From Mucilaginibacter terrae (GTDB lineage: Bacteria > Bacteroidota > Bacteroidia > Sphingobacteriales > Sphingobacteriaceae): a stretch of DNA of 64,000 nucleotides. The stretch covers positions 310,001 to 374,000 of the forward strand of contig NZ_JAVLVU010000001.1 in NCBI RefSeq assembly GCF_031951985.1. Reading direction: 5' to 3'. The notes below the pieces were generated by a model. It saw only the letters and a list, made by a program, of their open reading frames with translations. It was not told the origin of the DNA and did no database searches. A program made the translations under genes and the position numbers. Below are positions 42,779-53,232 of the stretch, piece after piece (positions within the stretch are counted from its first letter, which is position 1; each line of letters opens with the position of its first letter).

Positions 42779-43576
42779 ATGAAAGCCATCCATATCGCCG
42801 ACGAATCCCTCATCAATCCTACCAACCCCATTTCGCTGAACCTTATTGGTGCAGGGGGCACCGGTAGCCACATGCTCATGGCCTTAGGCAAGATACATGC
42901 CTCCCTGTTAGCCCTCGGCCATCCCGGCCTGCACGTGCATCTTTACGACGACGACCTCGTGACGGAGTTAAATAAAGGCCGCCAGCTGTTTGCTGATGCA
43001 GAAGTCGGACTGCACAAGTCCGTCGCCCTCATCAACCGTGTCAACCGTTTTTGGGGGACAAACTGGAAAGCCGTCACCCGCAAGTTCAGGTCGGCAGAAG
43101 TTGCCGAGCTTCCCGGTGGCGGCAGGGCATGCATCTTCGTTACCTGCGTGGACAATGTTCCCGCGAGGTTCGATGTGGCCGAAGTCCTCAGACGAATGAG
43201 TGTAAAGAACAGGCATGACCGTGACAGGCCGTTGTACTGGCTTGATTGCGGGAACACCCAAATGACCGGGCAGGCACTATTGGGTACGGTTACGCCGATA
43301 GAACAACCACCACTGGAAGCTTACCGTACCGTTGCCTACATGCCCATGGTGACCGAAGAGTTTGGGCACATGCTCCGGGAGGCAGACACGGGCGACGACA
43401 CACCAAGCTGTTCGGCTGCTGAAGCCCTCGAAAAGCAGGATTTGTTCATCAACCCCTCCGTTGCCAATGAAGCGGCGGACATCCTATGGAAATTGCTGAA
43501 AGACCATAACCTGTTCTACAAAGGCTTTTTCAAGAATTTGGAGACGTACCGTACCGAGGGCATCAAGGTAGGCTGA
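42779..43576 (+). CDS. PRTRC system ThiF-family E1-like enzyme
   Basis: ThiF/MoeB/E1-type adenylating enzyme of 265 residues. The nucleotide-binding motif is LNLIGAGGTGSHML (about residues 20-33). Further E1 features are DDDLVTELNKGRQLF (Asp and Arg for ATP), the VDNVPAR turn and a conserved Cys segment DTPSCSAAEALEKQ. E1 enzymes activate the C-terminus of ubiquitin-like or sulphur-carrier proteins; PRTRC C would be the natural small partner (inference). It overlaps no gene but is one base from the next. Confidence 0.9.
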   Translation: MKAIHIADESLINPTNPISLNLIGAGGTGSHMLMALGKIHASLLALGHPGLHVHLYDDDLVTELNKGRQLFADAEVGLHKSVALINRVNRFWGTNWKAVTRKFRSAEVAELPGGGRACIFVTCVDNVPARFDVAEVLRRMSVKNRHDRDRPLYWLDCGNTQMTGQALLGTVTPIEQPPLEAYRTVAYMPMVTEEFGHMLREADTGDDTPSCSAAEALEKQDLFINPSVANEAADILWKLLKDHNLFYKGFFKNLETYRTEGIKVG

Positions 43577-43577
43577 T

Positions 43578-43778
43578 ATGGAAGACCAAATCATCATTAC
43601 CGACCTGAACGGCGAGGCCGTCACCGTCGAAAATTTGCAGCTGGCTTTGATGCAGGCAGATGATTACCGCCATTACCGCCAGCGGGGCAAGCAGCACCTT
43701 GCCTTGCAGGCGCAGCGGCAGGCCTACTGGGAAGACCTCTACCAAAAATTACTGAAACTGGCCGAAGGCCGGGCTTAA
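43578..43778 (+). CDS. Small PRTRC-cluster protein, unknown
   Basis: A 66-residue soluble protein (MEDQIIITDLNGEAVTVENL) with a helical, Gln/Arg-rich C-terminal half (YRQRGKQHLALQAQRQAYWE). It sits one base after the ThiF gene and 12 bases before the next, so it is in the operon. I do not recognise a family. The ordered codon use and tight spacing support a real gene. Confidence 0.7.
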   Translation: MEDQIIITDLNGEAVTVENLQLALMQADDYRHYRQRGKQHLALQAQRQAYWEDLYQKLLKLAEGRA

Positions 43779-43790
43779 TTAAATAATGCT

Positions 43791-44924
43791 ATGGTTCAAA
43801 TCAAGGAAGGCTATGTAATGACGCCGCGCGAGCAGGCTGAGTTCGACCGCATGAACGCGCTGCCGCGCCGCACCAGCGGGCGGGTGGATTATTATTTCAA
43901 GCCGCAGACCAAGTACCCGCCGCGCATTTACGTGTTTATGCATGCCGAAATATGGTGCGACCGCAACCGAAGGCCGATGGGTTTGTTCCACGCCCTGCCG
44001 TTCCTTTCCCGCTTCATGAACCGCGAGGAACTTGAATACCATCATTTCAATACCCGACTGTGTTACCACCAGTACGAGGATTGGGATAAACTCCTGTTCG
44101 CCGAACAACAGGAGGCTGACGAACTGGACAGGGAAAAGCCCGGCACGGGAACGGAATTTCTGAAGGCGTTGGCGGGGTTCAGGAGTAAATACCCTTTGGG
44201 GCAAAAGCCGGTATCGGAGGAAATGGACGTGCCCGTTTCCGAAGACAGTGGTTTAGGGTCGTTTTTAGATGGCCTGATGACCGGCGATAACCTCTCGGCT
44301 GCCGAAATATCGGCGTTAATGGAAAAGGAACGGGCAGGGGAGCAGCGGCCTGCCGTACTTGTCCTGTTACGCGAATTGTACAAGAATACGGTGTTGCCGC
44401 CCGACGAGCAGAAAGCGATTACCGGGGAGGTTATCGACCGTAAGGTATGGCTGTCGGAGGAGCGTTCCCGGAAAAACTTCGTCAGGCGCGTTTATACACG
44501 GAACAAGCTTTTTGCTTTAGCCGAGATTCGGGAGAAATACCCCGATTATTCCGAGGTTATGTTAATGGCTGACCTGAAAGTGAAGAAGGGTAAATTGAAG
44601 GCTAAAAAGCATAAACCTGTACTGGATTTGCGGCGGTGCCAGCTGGAAAAACTGGCGCAGCGGCTTCGCTCGGGCGTATTGGATGATGCCGCTTATCATG
44701 CCACCTGCTGCAAAATAGTGATGCTCCAGCAGGCACATGACCTGCGCTTGCCCATTCCGCTGACCGTTACCTTTTCAAAGCAATCACTGGTTTATTATTT
44801 CAACTGGCGGACACGCGAAAGCGTGGTTAAGGCATTTGTGGAGCTGGCCAACACGAAGGGGATGACGCATGAGGTTTTGAAAATTAAATACCAGGAGATG
44901 GTGGATTCTAACTATAGTTATTAG
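43791..44924 (+). CDS. PRTRC-cluster protein of unknown function
   Basis: A 377-residue soluble protein, unknown to me. The N-terminal ~110 residues hold conserved-looking aromatic stretches (VDYYFKPQTKYPPRIYVFMH, AEIWCDRNRRPMGLFHALPF). An acidic middle part (about 145-190) and a basic C-terminal region (LKVKKGKLKAKKHKPVLDLR) follow, the last of which could bind nucleic acid. It is the last gene of the PRTRC run and is followed by a G+C-rich hairpin. Met at 43815 is an alternative start. Confidence 0.7.
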   Translation: MVQIKEGYVMTPREQAEFDRMNALPRRTSGRVDYYFKPQTKYPPRIYVFMHAEIWCDRNRRPMGLFHALPFLSRFMNREELEYHHFNTRLCYHQYEDWDKLLFAEQQEADELDREKPGTGTEFLKALAGFRSKYPLGQKPVSEEMDVPVSEDSGLGSFLDGLMTGDNLSAAEISALMEKERAGEQRPAVLVLLRELYKNTVLPPDEQKAITGEVIDRKVWLSEERSRKNFVRRVYTRNKLFALAEIREKYPDYSEVMLMADLKVKKGKLKAKKHKPVLDLRRCQLEKLAQRLRSGVLDDAAYHATCCKIVMLQQAHDLRLPIPLTVTFSKQSLVYYFNWRTRESVVKAFVELANTKGMTHEVLKIKYQEMVDSNYSY

Positions 44925-44946
44925 AGCATGGGCAAAATTGCGGGTG

Positions 44947-44965
44947 GCCCCGGCAAAGCCGGGGC
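44947..44965. terminator. G+C-rich hairpin after the PRTRC operon
   Basis: Perfect 8-bp stem GCCCCGGC / GCCGGGGC with an AAA loop, 23 bases after the last PRTRC-cluster gene. No T-run follows, so it may slow polymerase or protect the transcript end and not be a classical terminator. Confidence 0.5.
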
Positions 44966-45391
44966 GGGTGAGGGGCATAATTTTTGCTCGTTTGGAGGAT
45001 TTGAAGCCATGTGGCGTTAATAAGTTTAAAGACCAATTTTTAAAAATCCTTTAGAGTAATTTCTACTATTAGCATACTGATCAAAAATCTGTTTCATCAC
45101 AATACATTCAAGTTTTCTTAATTTTATTAAATAGAATTTAGAGTAATATTTCACGGTTTACCGATAGAAAACTTTCCTGCAAAAAAAAAAACTTCTTCAT
45201 TAAGATAAGCAAACTTACCAAAGATTACTTTATTGAATTTAATTATGTGAATCATAGGCTTTCGTATATCAATCACCATATTTCGTATCGATTTTGCTTG
45301 TTTGATAATGATGAAATTGATTTAACGTAATTGTGTTAAACTTATCATATCTCAGCAATTTATAGTTTGACATATGATTGATTATTTGTTA
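44966..45391. other. AT-rich spacer between PRTRC and subtilase genes
   Basis: About 425 bases, strongly AT-rich, no open frame or RNA seen. The sharp drop in G+C against the PRTRC genes marks a boundary between DNA of different origin. Confidence 0.5.
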
Positions 45392-47878
45392 TTAAATTCT
45401 TTGTGTTACCCTCGCAGCAGTTTTTATATCCACGGTTTGAACGCCGATAGATTGTAATAACTGCCTCATATCGTTAAAAACAGGCCTCTCTTTGCTTGGA
45501 TCAGAGATAGTTAATATAGCGGTGAAGGGCACACCATCTTTTGGAATAATCGCACCATCTCGTGCTAAATATTCAACGTCAAGCGTCCAGTTTGTTGTAG
45601 GCCCCACACCTTTTGGAAAATGCTTCTCGTAAACTTTTACGGGACTCCACTTAAAAGCATGTTCAATCTGATCTTTTTCATAAAGGCTGCCGTCTTTTTC
45701 ATCAGGAGTATAAATTGCATTTAGCCTACCCTTATACTTACCATCATCCTGTTGCTGTCTTAATGCAGCATCAATATTTACTCTTACAAATTCAGCCCCG
45801 TAACGATAATCAAAGGCAGGTGTGCTTACAATTGTCAGTCTTGCATAACCAAAGCATTTTCCGTCTCGTACCAAACTTATCGGCCAAGAGAATTTGAAGC
45901 TCATTTTATGGCCATTTATGGCTCGGTTGGCGAAGACAAGTGTTATGGCAGATGGGGCCCCCTCCAAAATCTCCTCCGATCCTTTAGGTATGCCAAAACC
46001 AATCAAATGCTTTGTGATGTTTTGTAATTTCTTATCACTCAGTGAATCTGGGAGACTAGCATGATGGACACTTAGCCCGATCAATGTTTCTCTGGAAACA
46101 ATCCCTTCAATCGCGTGATCAATGCTAGCAAGCGTTTTTGCCACGTTTGGCGCTGCATAGCTTGTGCCACATCCATCCACCACACGCCCACGTGGGTCGA
46201 TAGACAATAAGCCATGGCCTTTAGTAGCATGTTTACTGCCCGAACCGCCGATGTGTGCTAGGTCGGGTTTTAGACCTACGCGTAGGCCAGGGCCGCGACA
46301 GCTGTAATTACTTAACGCATAAGGTACGATACCAGTCATGTCAGGTGGATTCAAAGCCGAAACGCTGATGTTGCGACAGCTTTCACCAGGTCTTTTAATC
46401 GTATCGTTACGGGATGCAGCCAGAATCTTTAACGCTTCGAAATGGTCAGATGGCCATTCTTTCCTTACATCTAGCGGTTTTGTATTACCCGCTGAAATCA
46501 CAAAAACTATATCGTTGTCTTCCGCGATCTTATCCAAAATCTGCGCTGGTAAACTATAGCCACTGGTGGTAGCATGTTCTTCAATATTTAAACTGAAATT
46601 AAAGATTCGGACACCAGTCCTTGCTTTTAATTCCTGAACGGCTATCTCTAATTCGTTAAAAAACTCCAGCGGCTTTTGGAAATAGTTAAGATACTTATCT
46701 TCAGTAGGTAAGATGTCAAGGTCAATGATTCGGCAACCATCCGTTTCTTTACAGATAGCGTGACCGTTAAGCGATTGGCCGATAATGGCCAATCCGGCTA
46801 TAAATGTCCCGTGATCCTCATTTTTATCCCCCGGCGCCACCAGCCCCCAGCGATCTTCTATCCAGTTGTCGTAAACAGACGAAACCCCACCATCAACTAC
46901 GCATATCTTTGGGTAAGAACCACCATCAGCTGCTTTAGGTATTGTAAATACATCATCCTTTTTATAAGTAGTTGAAGTCGCACTTTGACTTACAATTGGT
47001 GGTAAAGTGATTTTTTTTACCAATGGATGCTGATCCAAAAATGCAATCAGTTGCTCATGTAATTGCGGGTTTAAATTAAGTTTGTTTTGATTTTCGCGTT
47101 TTGATGCGGATGTTGATGACTGGCTCAGTTGAATCCTGGCGGGGTTATCCGAATACTCTAGTTTAACGCCAAACAAGATAGCACTACCGCGTCCACTAGT
47201 CACTCTTGAAGCAACCAATCCCTGGCCTAAGCGTTGTAATCCGGTAATAAAACTATTAAACAAGTTAAGCCGTGGCTCATCTAATACATCCCAGTCTTTA
47301 CGCGGCGGTGGAGCAGTAAATAGTTCAATTAAATAAGCGCCTCCTGTTTTCGGATTGGTGAACCATTCCAAAGCCTGTGCAATGGAAAACTTGCGCTTGT
47401 CGCTCGGCTTTACTGCCGAAATATTGGTAACTGCACCCAACTCACTACGAATCCTCGACGGATTGGGCACATTTTTTCCGTTTTTGTCCTCCTTATATTT
47501 GACCTTAGCTTCAGCTTGTGCTACCTTGGCAGTCACCTCATCAATGCTATTAGGCGTAAGCTCCACGTATAATTCGCCCAAGTCGCCGCCGCCAACGATA
47601 GGTGCCACATCTTTTTTAAACATCTGATTGGTTGGTCTGTGGGTCTTTGCTAACGCAGCCTGATTTAATGTTACTTTTGCGAATGATACGCTGGCATAGC
47701 TATTAGCAAGCTGCATACTCTTAATATCTTGAAGTTGCTTTTGTATGCTTTGTTGATGTTCAACAAACATTTCATCATTGCCAGCAAAAAAATCCTTTGC
47801 TGGGCCACCACCGCTACGATCCCATACCTCAATGAAATCGTTTGTGTTAAGAATGATTTGTATGGGACTGTTAGCCAT
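45392..47878 (-). CDS. Subtilisin-like (S8) serine peptidase, cytoplasmic, ATPase-linked
   Basis: An 828-residue S8 protease without signal peptide. The catalytic triad is intact: Asp329 (ICVVDGGV), His356 (NEDHGTFIAGL) and Ser573 (GCGTSYAAPN), with the oxyanion Asn in VISAGN (465). A long N-terminal region (1-320) of unknown fold and a C-terminal beta-rich part (about 650-828) flank it. It lies 6 bases after the AAA ATPase gene. Cytoplasmic subtilases paired with an AAA ATPase recur in defence islands, where the ATPase probably senses or feeds targets to the protease. The exact trigger and substrate are unknown. Confidence 0.9.
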   Translation of the reverse strand: MANSPIQIILNTNDFIEVWDRSGGGPAKDFFAGNDEMFVEHQQSIQKQLQDIKSMQLANSYASVSFAKVTLNQAALAKTHRPTNQMFKKDVAPIVGGGDLGELYVELTPNSIDEVTAKVAQAEAKVKYKEDKNGKNVPNPSRIRSELGAVTNISAVKPSDKRKFSIAQALEWFTNPKTGGAYLIELFTAPPPRKDWDVLDEPRLNLFNSFITGLQRLGQGLVASRVTSGRGSAILFGVKLEYSDNPARIQLSQSSTSASKRENQNKLNLNPQLHEQLIAFLDQHPLVKKITLPPIVSQSATSTTYKKDDVFTIPKAADGGSYPKICVVDGGVSSVYDNWIEDRWGLVAPGDKNEDHGTFIAGLAIIGQSLNGHAICKETDGCRIIDLDILPTEDKYLNYFQKPLEFFNELEIAVQELKARTGVRIFNFSLNIEEHATTSGYSLPAQILDKIAEDNDIVFVISAGNTKPLDVRKEWPSDHFEALKILAASRNDTIKRPGESCRNISVSALNPPDMTGIVPYALSNYSCRGPGLRVGLKPDLAHIGGSGSKHATKGHGLLSIDPRGRVVDGCGTSYAAPNVAKTLASIDHAIEGIVSRETLIGLSVHHASLPDSLSDKKLQNITKHLIGFGIPKGSEEILEGAPSAITLVFANRAINGHKMSFKFSWPISLVRDGKCFGYARLTIVSTPAFDYRYGAEFVRVNIDAALRQQQDDGKYKGRLNAIYTPDEKDGSLYEKDQIEHAFKWSPVKVYEKHFPKGVGPTTNWTLDVEYLARDGAIIPKDGVPFTAILTISDPSKERPVFNDMRQLLQSIGVQTVDIKTAARVTQRI

Positions 47879-47884
47879 GATTGA

Positions 47885-49060
47885 TTAATTTTCTTTTGTA
47901 CGTGATAATAATTTACTAATTGAAGAGGGTGCCATATTTAGTAGCGGCGCAATATCTTTCTGTTTGAAACCAAAAGTTTTGTCAGCAAGCAGTGCTTGAA
48001 TTAGGGTTTCATCGCCACGAACCATAGCGTCTCGCCTTTCACCTGAAATCCTGCCAGCGTTAAGTAATACAAACTGCCTCATTACTGGGACTAATTCCGA
48101 ATCAGGATTAATTACCTGCACCCTTTTAAGCCATTGAACAAGCATTTTCGCATCAGCGCCCGAGCTGTCTTCTAATGACCAAGCCAGAAACTTTAATTCT
48201 GTCTCGCTAAAATTCAGTGGTGCGGCCAACTTAGTTATTAGATGAAGGAGCACATCTGTTGACGGCTTGGGTACTTGCATTTGAATATCGAAACGCCGCC
48301 AGATAGCAGGATCTAACAAAGTTTCATGATTGGTAACACCGATGGTGAAACCACGTTCATGACGAGAATCCAAACTTTGCAATAACGTGTTTACAACACG
48401 CTTTACTTCCCCAACCTCTTGGGGGTCATTTCTAAGTTTGGCAATCGCATCAAATTCGTCCAGTAGCAGTACGCAATTGTAACGATTGGCAAATGCAAAT
48501 AAGTTTCCAATATTTCTGGAGGTCGTACCTAAGAAGGACGACATTAACCCTTCTAATCTGGCTAAGACCACTGGTAAACCTATTTGCTTTGCAATCCATT
48601 TTGCAAGGTGGGTCTTCCCGGTACCAGGTGAGCCATATATCAAGCACGAGCTTGCGGGAATTGCCTGAAGCTGAATCAACTGCTCAAATTTCACCCATTC
48701 ATTAATAATAGCTTCAATAGCAATTTGAATCTCATGTGAGAAAATCGGCGGCTCAGCAGGTAAATCATCGTCAAAAAACACTTCTACCAAAGCTGTTGAA
48801 GTCTCTTTATCAACAGGCAAAACGGTTTTGCGCGTTAGTGTTTCACCAGCTGATAAAACAAAAGATTTCTGGATTTTACTTGGTGCCATTTCCAAATTAG
48901 CCTGTGAGCTATTCAAGATTCCATTAAGGGAATTTACCTCTTTCGTTTGTCCATCTTTTTCGAGAGCCTCCTTTAGACGTTTAATTTGATGCACAATTGC
49001 ATCGGTGGGATTGGCCAGTGCTGACCTACATAAAGCTTGTATAATATTAAAATGCTGCAT
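47885..49060 (-). CDS. AAA-type ATPase with C-terminal HTH, subtilase partner
   Basis: A 391-residue AAA ATPase of the classical (FtsH/spastin-like) type. Walker A is YGSPGTGKTH (142-151), Walker B LLLDEFDAIA (198-207), sensor 1 region TIGVTNHE, arginine finger area PAIWRRFD. The last 30 residues (FGFKQKDIAPLLNMAPSSIS) look like a helix-turn-helix, so the protein may bind DNA or regulate its own operon. It is the first gene of a two-gene operon with the S8 peptidase. Likely role: ATP-driven recognition or remodelling of a phage or host target for the protease (inference). Confidence 0.9.
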   Translation of the reverse strand: MQHFNIIQALCRSALANPTDAIVHQIKRLKEALEKDGQTKEVNSLNGILNSSQANLEMAPSKIQKSFVLSAGETLTRKTVLPVDKETSTALVEVFFDDDLPAEPPIFSHEIQIAIEAIINEWVKFEQLIQLQAIPASSCLIYGSPGTGKTHLAKWIAKQIGLPVVLARLEGLMSSFLGTTSRNIGNLFAFANRYNCVLLLDEFDAIAKLRNDPQEVGEVKRVVNTLLQSLDSRHERGFTIGVTNHETLLDPAIWRRFDIQMQVPKPSTDVLLHLITKLAAPLNFSETELKFLAWSLEDSSGADAKMLVQWLKRVQVINPDSELVPVMRQFVLLNAGRISGERRDAMVRGDETLIQALLADKTFGFKQKDIAPLLNMAPSSISKLLSRTKEN

Positions 49061-49510
49061 TGAATTGTATGTGAATGCAATTGTATAAATTAAATTCCAT
49101 ATTTTAATATTAAAAGTGAATAATTAGAATATAAATTCCATTTGTTGTATAAAAAATTCCAAAAATTGTTTTTTTCTGATTTTTAATTAATTAAAAATCC
49201 ATCAAAGTAGGTCACGATAGTTCAAGTTTTGTGATAAGCATATCTTCTTCATTTGAATAGCGCTAAAAACGAGATAATTGTTAAGGGGATTAGAGATTAT
49301 CAGCTTACATTGGTAATCATTGCGCTAAAACAAGGTTTTTTTTGAACGATACTGAAAATCGGGCGCCAGTTAGGGATTGCTGCGGCATCCTGCACAGCTT
49401 TTATCGCATAAAGTCTGGCCGGAGGCAACTGCCTAAAGAGTGAATTCAAGCTTCATTGTTTATACATCTCGCAATCCTTACATTTACTTCTAAATCATAT
49501 TTCTAGACTA
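49061..49510. other. Divergent intergenic region
   Basis: About 450 bases between the AAA/subtilase operon and the ApeA-like gene, very AT-rich near the AAA start. It must hold two divergent promoters; none matches the consensus cleanly. No gene or RNA seen. Confidence 0.4.
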
Positions 49511-50934
49511 ATGGATACAACTACCGGGTATTTCTGGGACCCGAACGATACAGATAATCAAGTATTCGGAGAATTAACAGTCAGCGAAACAGGGGATCAA
49601 TTTGATATAAAGTTATTTGGCATGATCCGCTGCGTGGAAGAACCCATGTGGCGCATCAATTACCACCCTGCCATACCGGTCATTCAAGGTTATACTTCCT
49701 CGAAAGATTGTTTATCATTATTTAGTTTGCGGGTTGAACACTATGAGAACATCAGTCATGATACCGATCCAAAATCGCTTAATAGAAAAAGCACTATCAT
49801 CCGGTTACGATGCGAGAGTTATATCGTTTCAGACAATTATTTCTTCTTAGGCAACGAACATTTTCATGTTCTCATTTAAAATTCTTACCACAGTTTTCAG
49901 AAGAATTAGACGAGGGTGATAATTTCACCTCCAATTTTTGGGAAGTCACCCATAGTGATGATGATTACTTGGAAAAAAAAGGCGATATGCTCACTTACAC
50001 GCTTCATGGTAAAGATTCTGTTCAAATCCCTTTTTCTGGCGGCAAGCTGGAATACACCGGCTCTTTTGGCAATCTGCCGCTCATGCCCAGAAATCAACTG
50101 CATATCGAAAAGACTTATTGTTTCAAATTCGCCTTTCAAACACCGCTAGCGTTGGTAGAAATGTATTCCTTTTTGAAAAAAAGCCGTGCATTTTTTACGT
50201 TGATGACAGGAACATATTTGGCCTTGGAACAAATCCGAATCAATGCTGGCCAGCGTAAGTGGCATACCTTTAACGCAAACTTTAATAAGCGGAATATTTA
50301 TTACCCAGGCGGCTTTCCTCCCAGGCACCGTATGCTATATCTAAATGACCTGGTAACGCATGATTATTTCAATATCTTTTTATCAGTTCACGCTGATATT
50401 GAATTGCCCTTGCGCCACTATCTCAATTTTATTGAAAACGATAAGGATGACCCGGAACAGGACCTTTTGTCGCTTGTTGCCGCTATTGAGATCATGTTCA
50501 ATAAAACTCACCAGGCCGTAAACTCACAGATCGGCGAATTATCAAAAGTGGCGGCAGAGATCATGGTTCTACCTGGGATAAAACAGCATCAAATAGATTT
50601 TTTAATGACATTCAGAAAGGGGACAAAACTAAAGGCATTCCGAATAAAGGACAAGCTGATCAAGCTAATTGATGATAGTGAAATCCTTACCAAACTTGTA
50701 AAAAACAGCGACAGTTTTACTGAACAAGTCCTAAGTGCGCGGCACTACCTTGTTCATGAAGCCGACATGGCCAGCAACGCGCTTATCAGTAATACTTTAC
50801 TTTTAAGAAAAGCCAACATGAAACTAAAAATCATTTTAGAGTATTATCTGCTACTATATTTAAAAATACCAAAAGACATTATAGAAAAGAGAATCTATCT
50901 AATACTTCCTAACCATGTTCAATTTTCCGGTTAA
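49511..50934 (+). pseudogene. ApeA-like HEPN-domain defence protein, frameshifted
   Basis: Probable anti-phage RNase of the ApeA type, ~474 residues when joined. The N-terminal part (GYFWDPNDTDNQVFGELTV) resembles ApeA N-terminal domains and ends at 49879. The rest (SHLKFLPQFSEELDEG onward) continues in another frame. One lost base at about 49869-49879, in GTTCTCATTT, explains the break. The C-terminal HEPN domain keeps the RX4H ribonuclease motif (SARHYLVHEA) followed by the helix LKIILEYYLLLYLKIP. HEPN proteins cut RNA to halt phage growth. It leads a run of HNH genes. Whether the frameshift is real decides if the gene works. Confidence 0.75.
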
Positions 50935-50940
50935 TTTATC

Positions 50941-52222
50941 ATGGGCGTCATTAAACTTACTTTTGTTACACTCGGGAAAAGTTCGCATATCGCATTTCCC
51001 AATAAAGAAGTACCATACCATGTTTTCTTGTCATTATTCCAGAAAAACTATCGGGAGAAAGAAAGCATGTGGGTATTGGAGGCGATACAGCAGAACACGC
51101 CGGATTTTTTGAGCAGTTTGAGGGATTTCGTTCAGGCAAACGAGCGTGATCATCCACAATTCCACGAAGTACTGCGATTCTTTTCCGCTTTAACAGCCAA
51201 TCATTATTTCATTATTCATAAAGGTATACTGACCGATACTGCGCTTATCCATCAATATTGGGATATTTTAGCCAAGCGGCATCAGTCAGAAGGCCTTGCT
51301 TATCAAAATTACGCCGGCGGATTATTACCCCCGGCAATTTTCTTAACCTATGATCTGAACATATACGGGAAGCAACCTTTGAAAATAGGTCAGCCCATTA
51401 AAGCCTTACGTGTATGCCGGTTTTGCCAGGGAAAGCAGGGCGACACAAATCATTTTGGCAAGATCGTGGCTTTTAAAAATAAAGCGCATGCAATCTCTGA
51501 AGCTTTGGGGAATAAAAGCACCATCCTTTTAGAAGAATGCGATGCTTGTAATGAGCGCTTTAGCGTAGGCATCGAACTATCGGTCATTCAGTTGTTGATT
51601 CCATACCGGTCATTTTTCGGTCTTGATGGCAAAGGAGGCAAGAAAAAATTAAAAGGTACCGACTTCAGCATACAGTCTACGGACGAAATGATCAGTATTC
51701 AATTGGAAAAAGACATACCAGAACTTTCTTCTATTTCATTTCCCCAACCTTTTAAAGTTGATCTTAATTTAAGAGAAGGATTTATTCCCCAGGACGTTTA
51801 CAAATCGCTTTGTAAATTCGTTCTCAGTGTAATTCCGACCCACCTTTGTTCCACCTTTTCCGAAACCATTAACTGGATCAACGGTACCAGGATAGAAAAG
51901 AAGTTACCTAAGATCGCTATGTTAGAGGACAACCGTTTTTTTACGCAAATTCCTATGTTATTCACATATACCCGTAAAAATGATACTGACTTGATCCCTT
52001 ACATGATTAGGAGAATTTCACTATGCGCAAAATATTTTCGTGTTTATCATACCATTCAGCGCAAAAGACAGTCGGACTTTTCTAAAAGCCAGCGATTACA
52101 AACACTATTGGTCGAACTTCAATAGCATGAGAAAACACAAGCGTTGGAAGTTTAGGGATTTCAGCCTCGCGGAAACTATTAGGTTACAGATAAATTTTGA
52201 GATCAAGCTCCCTAAAAAATAA
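50941..52222 (+). pseudogene. HNH-type zinc-finger nuclease candidate, frameshifted
   Basis: About 427 residues when joined. A metal-binding core of HNH form is present: CRFCQGKQGDTNHFGKIVAF and LEECDACNERFSVGIE. The first frame shifts after IPYMI at about 52008-52012 and would end at 52125. The correct continuation (GEFHYAQNIFVFIIPFSAKD through FEIKLPKK) is in another frame to 52222, three bases before the next ATG. One extra base (the A of ATTAGGAG) accounts for it. The protein is a paralogue of the next gene (shared finger layout and the PQDVYKSLCKFVLSVIP / PLNVYKAFVKIGLSLLP stretch). Confidence 0.72.
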
Positions 52223-52224
52223 CA

Positions 52225-53202
52225 ATGGCAAAACTACGCAAGAAAGACATCGAACATTTCTACCGGAATTACAAATTGATCGGTAAAGCCGAAAAACGCA
52301 TCCATGCTTTTACCGGCACTCTTTCTTGTCGTTTCTGCGGAAAAAGCTCGCCGGAAGTAATATTTAAAAACGATGCACACCTGGTACCGGAATTGATGGG
52401 CAAGAATGATTTTTTATATTCAGAAGAATGTGATAGCTGTAACAGTTTGTTTAGCAAGTATGAATCCCATCTTGCCATTTATTTGCGTCCATACTTAACC
52501 ATGCTCGGCGTCAAGGGAAAGAAAAAAGTCCCTTTTTTTCAGTCAAGATCGGCAGCAGATCACACCAACGGCAGAACGATCATCACAACCGGAGCCAATA
52601 ATCAGAAAAACATCGTCTTAGGTTCGCTGGATGACTATAAAATCGACCATGAAAAAAAGGTCGCGACCTTCACCTTCAGAAACCCGCCTTATATCCCCTT
52701 AAATGTTTACAAAGCGTTTGTAAAAATAGGCTTGTCGCTTTTACCTAATGAAAAGGTCGCAAAATATCAAAACCTATGTCATTGGATCAGTGATCGGCCA
52801 CACGGGCGGCTCGATTATTTTCCGATCACTATTAAAACCATGATGACGGAAAGCCAGTTTGTGGAACCGCGTGTAGAGCTTTCAGAAAGCAGCCGAACGA
52901 TCAAAGAGAATGGCTTTATACCTAACCTGACCCTACATCTGTGCTTTGGCAATCTCATTTTTCAGGTCTATTTACCATTGGCAAAACGTTTCAATTATCA
53001 TCGGTTAATAGTTAAAAAGCCGATATACATACTTAGCCACCATATTTTTCAAGGTATTGGAGATAAAGAAACGTCGAGGGTGGTTAAAGCCGTCCAACTA
53101 GGAAAAAGTGAACCCGTCCAACGGGATGAGCAAATTAATTTCAGCTTTACAAGCGGAGATTTTAATATCGGCGAATCTCAAACTTCAAACCCGGCCAAAT
53201 GA
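52225..53202 (+). CDS. HNH endonuclease (HNH_5-like)
   Basis: A 325-residue protein with an N-terminal HNH_5-type domain (about residues 30-85): CRFCGKSSPEVIFKNDAHLV followed by EECDSCNSLFSKYESHL, giving CxxC, a central His and a second CxxC plus Asn. The C-terminal ~230 residues are of unknown fold and are shared with the upstream paralogue. It probably cuts DNA or RNA as part of the ApeA/HNH cluster. It starts two bases after the upstream gene and is 30 bases from the next, so the genes form one operon. Confidence 0.8.
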   Translation: MAKLRKKDIEHFYRNYKLIGKAEKRIHAFTGTLSCRFCGKSSPEVIFKNDAHLVPELMGKNDFLYSEECDSCNSLFSKYESHLAIYLRPYLTMLGVKGKKKVPFFQSRSAADHTNGRTIITTGANNQKNIVLGSLDDYKIDHEKKVATFTFRNPPYIPLNVYKAFVKIGLSLLPNEKVAKYQNLCHWISDRPHGRLDYFPITIKTMMTESQFVEPRVELSESSRTIKENGFIPNLTLHLCFGNLIFQVYLPLAKRFNYHRLIVKKPIYILSHHIFQGIGDKETSRVVKAVQLGKSEPVQRDEQINFSFTSGDFNIGESQTSNPAK

Positions 53203-53232
53203 AATTGGAGTTTTATATTTTATCTTAGCGTA

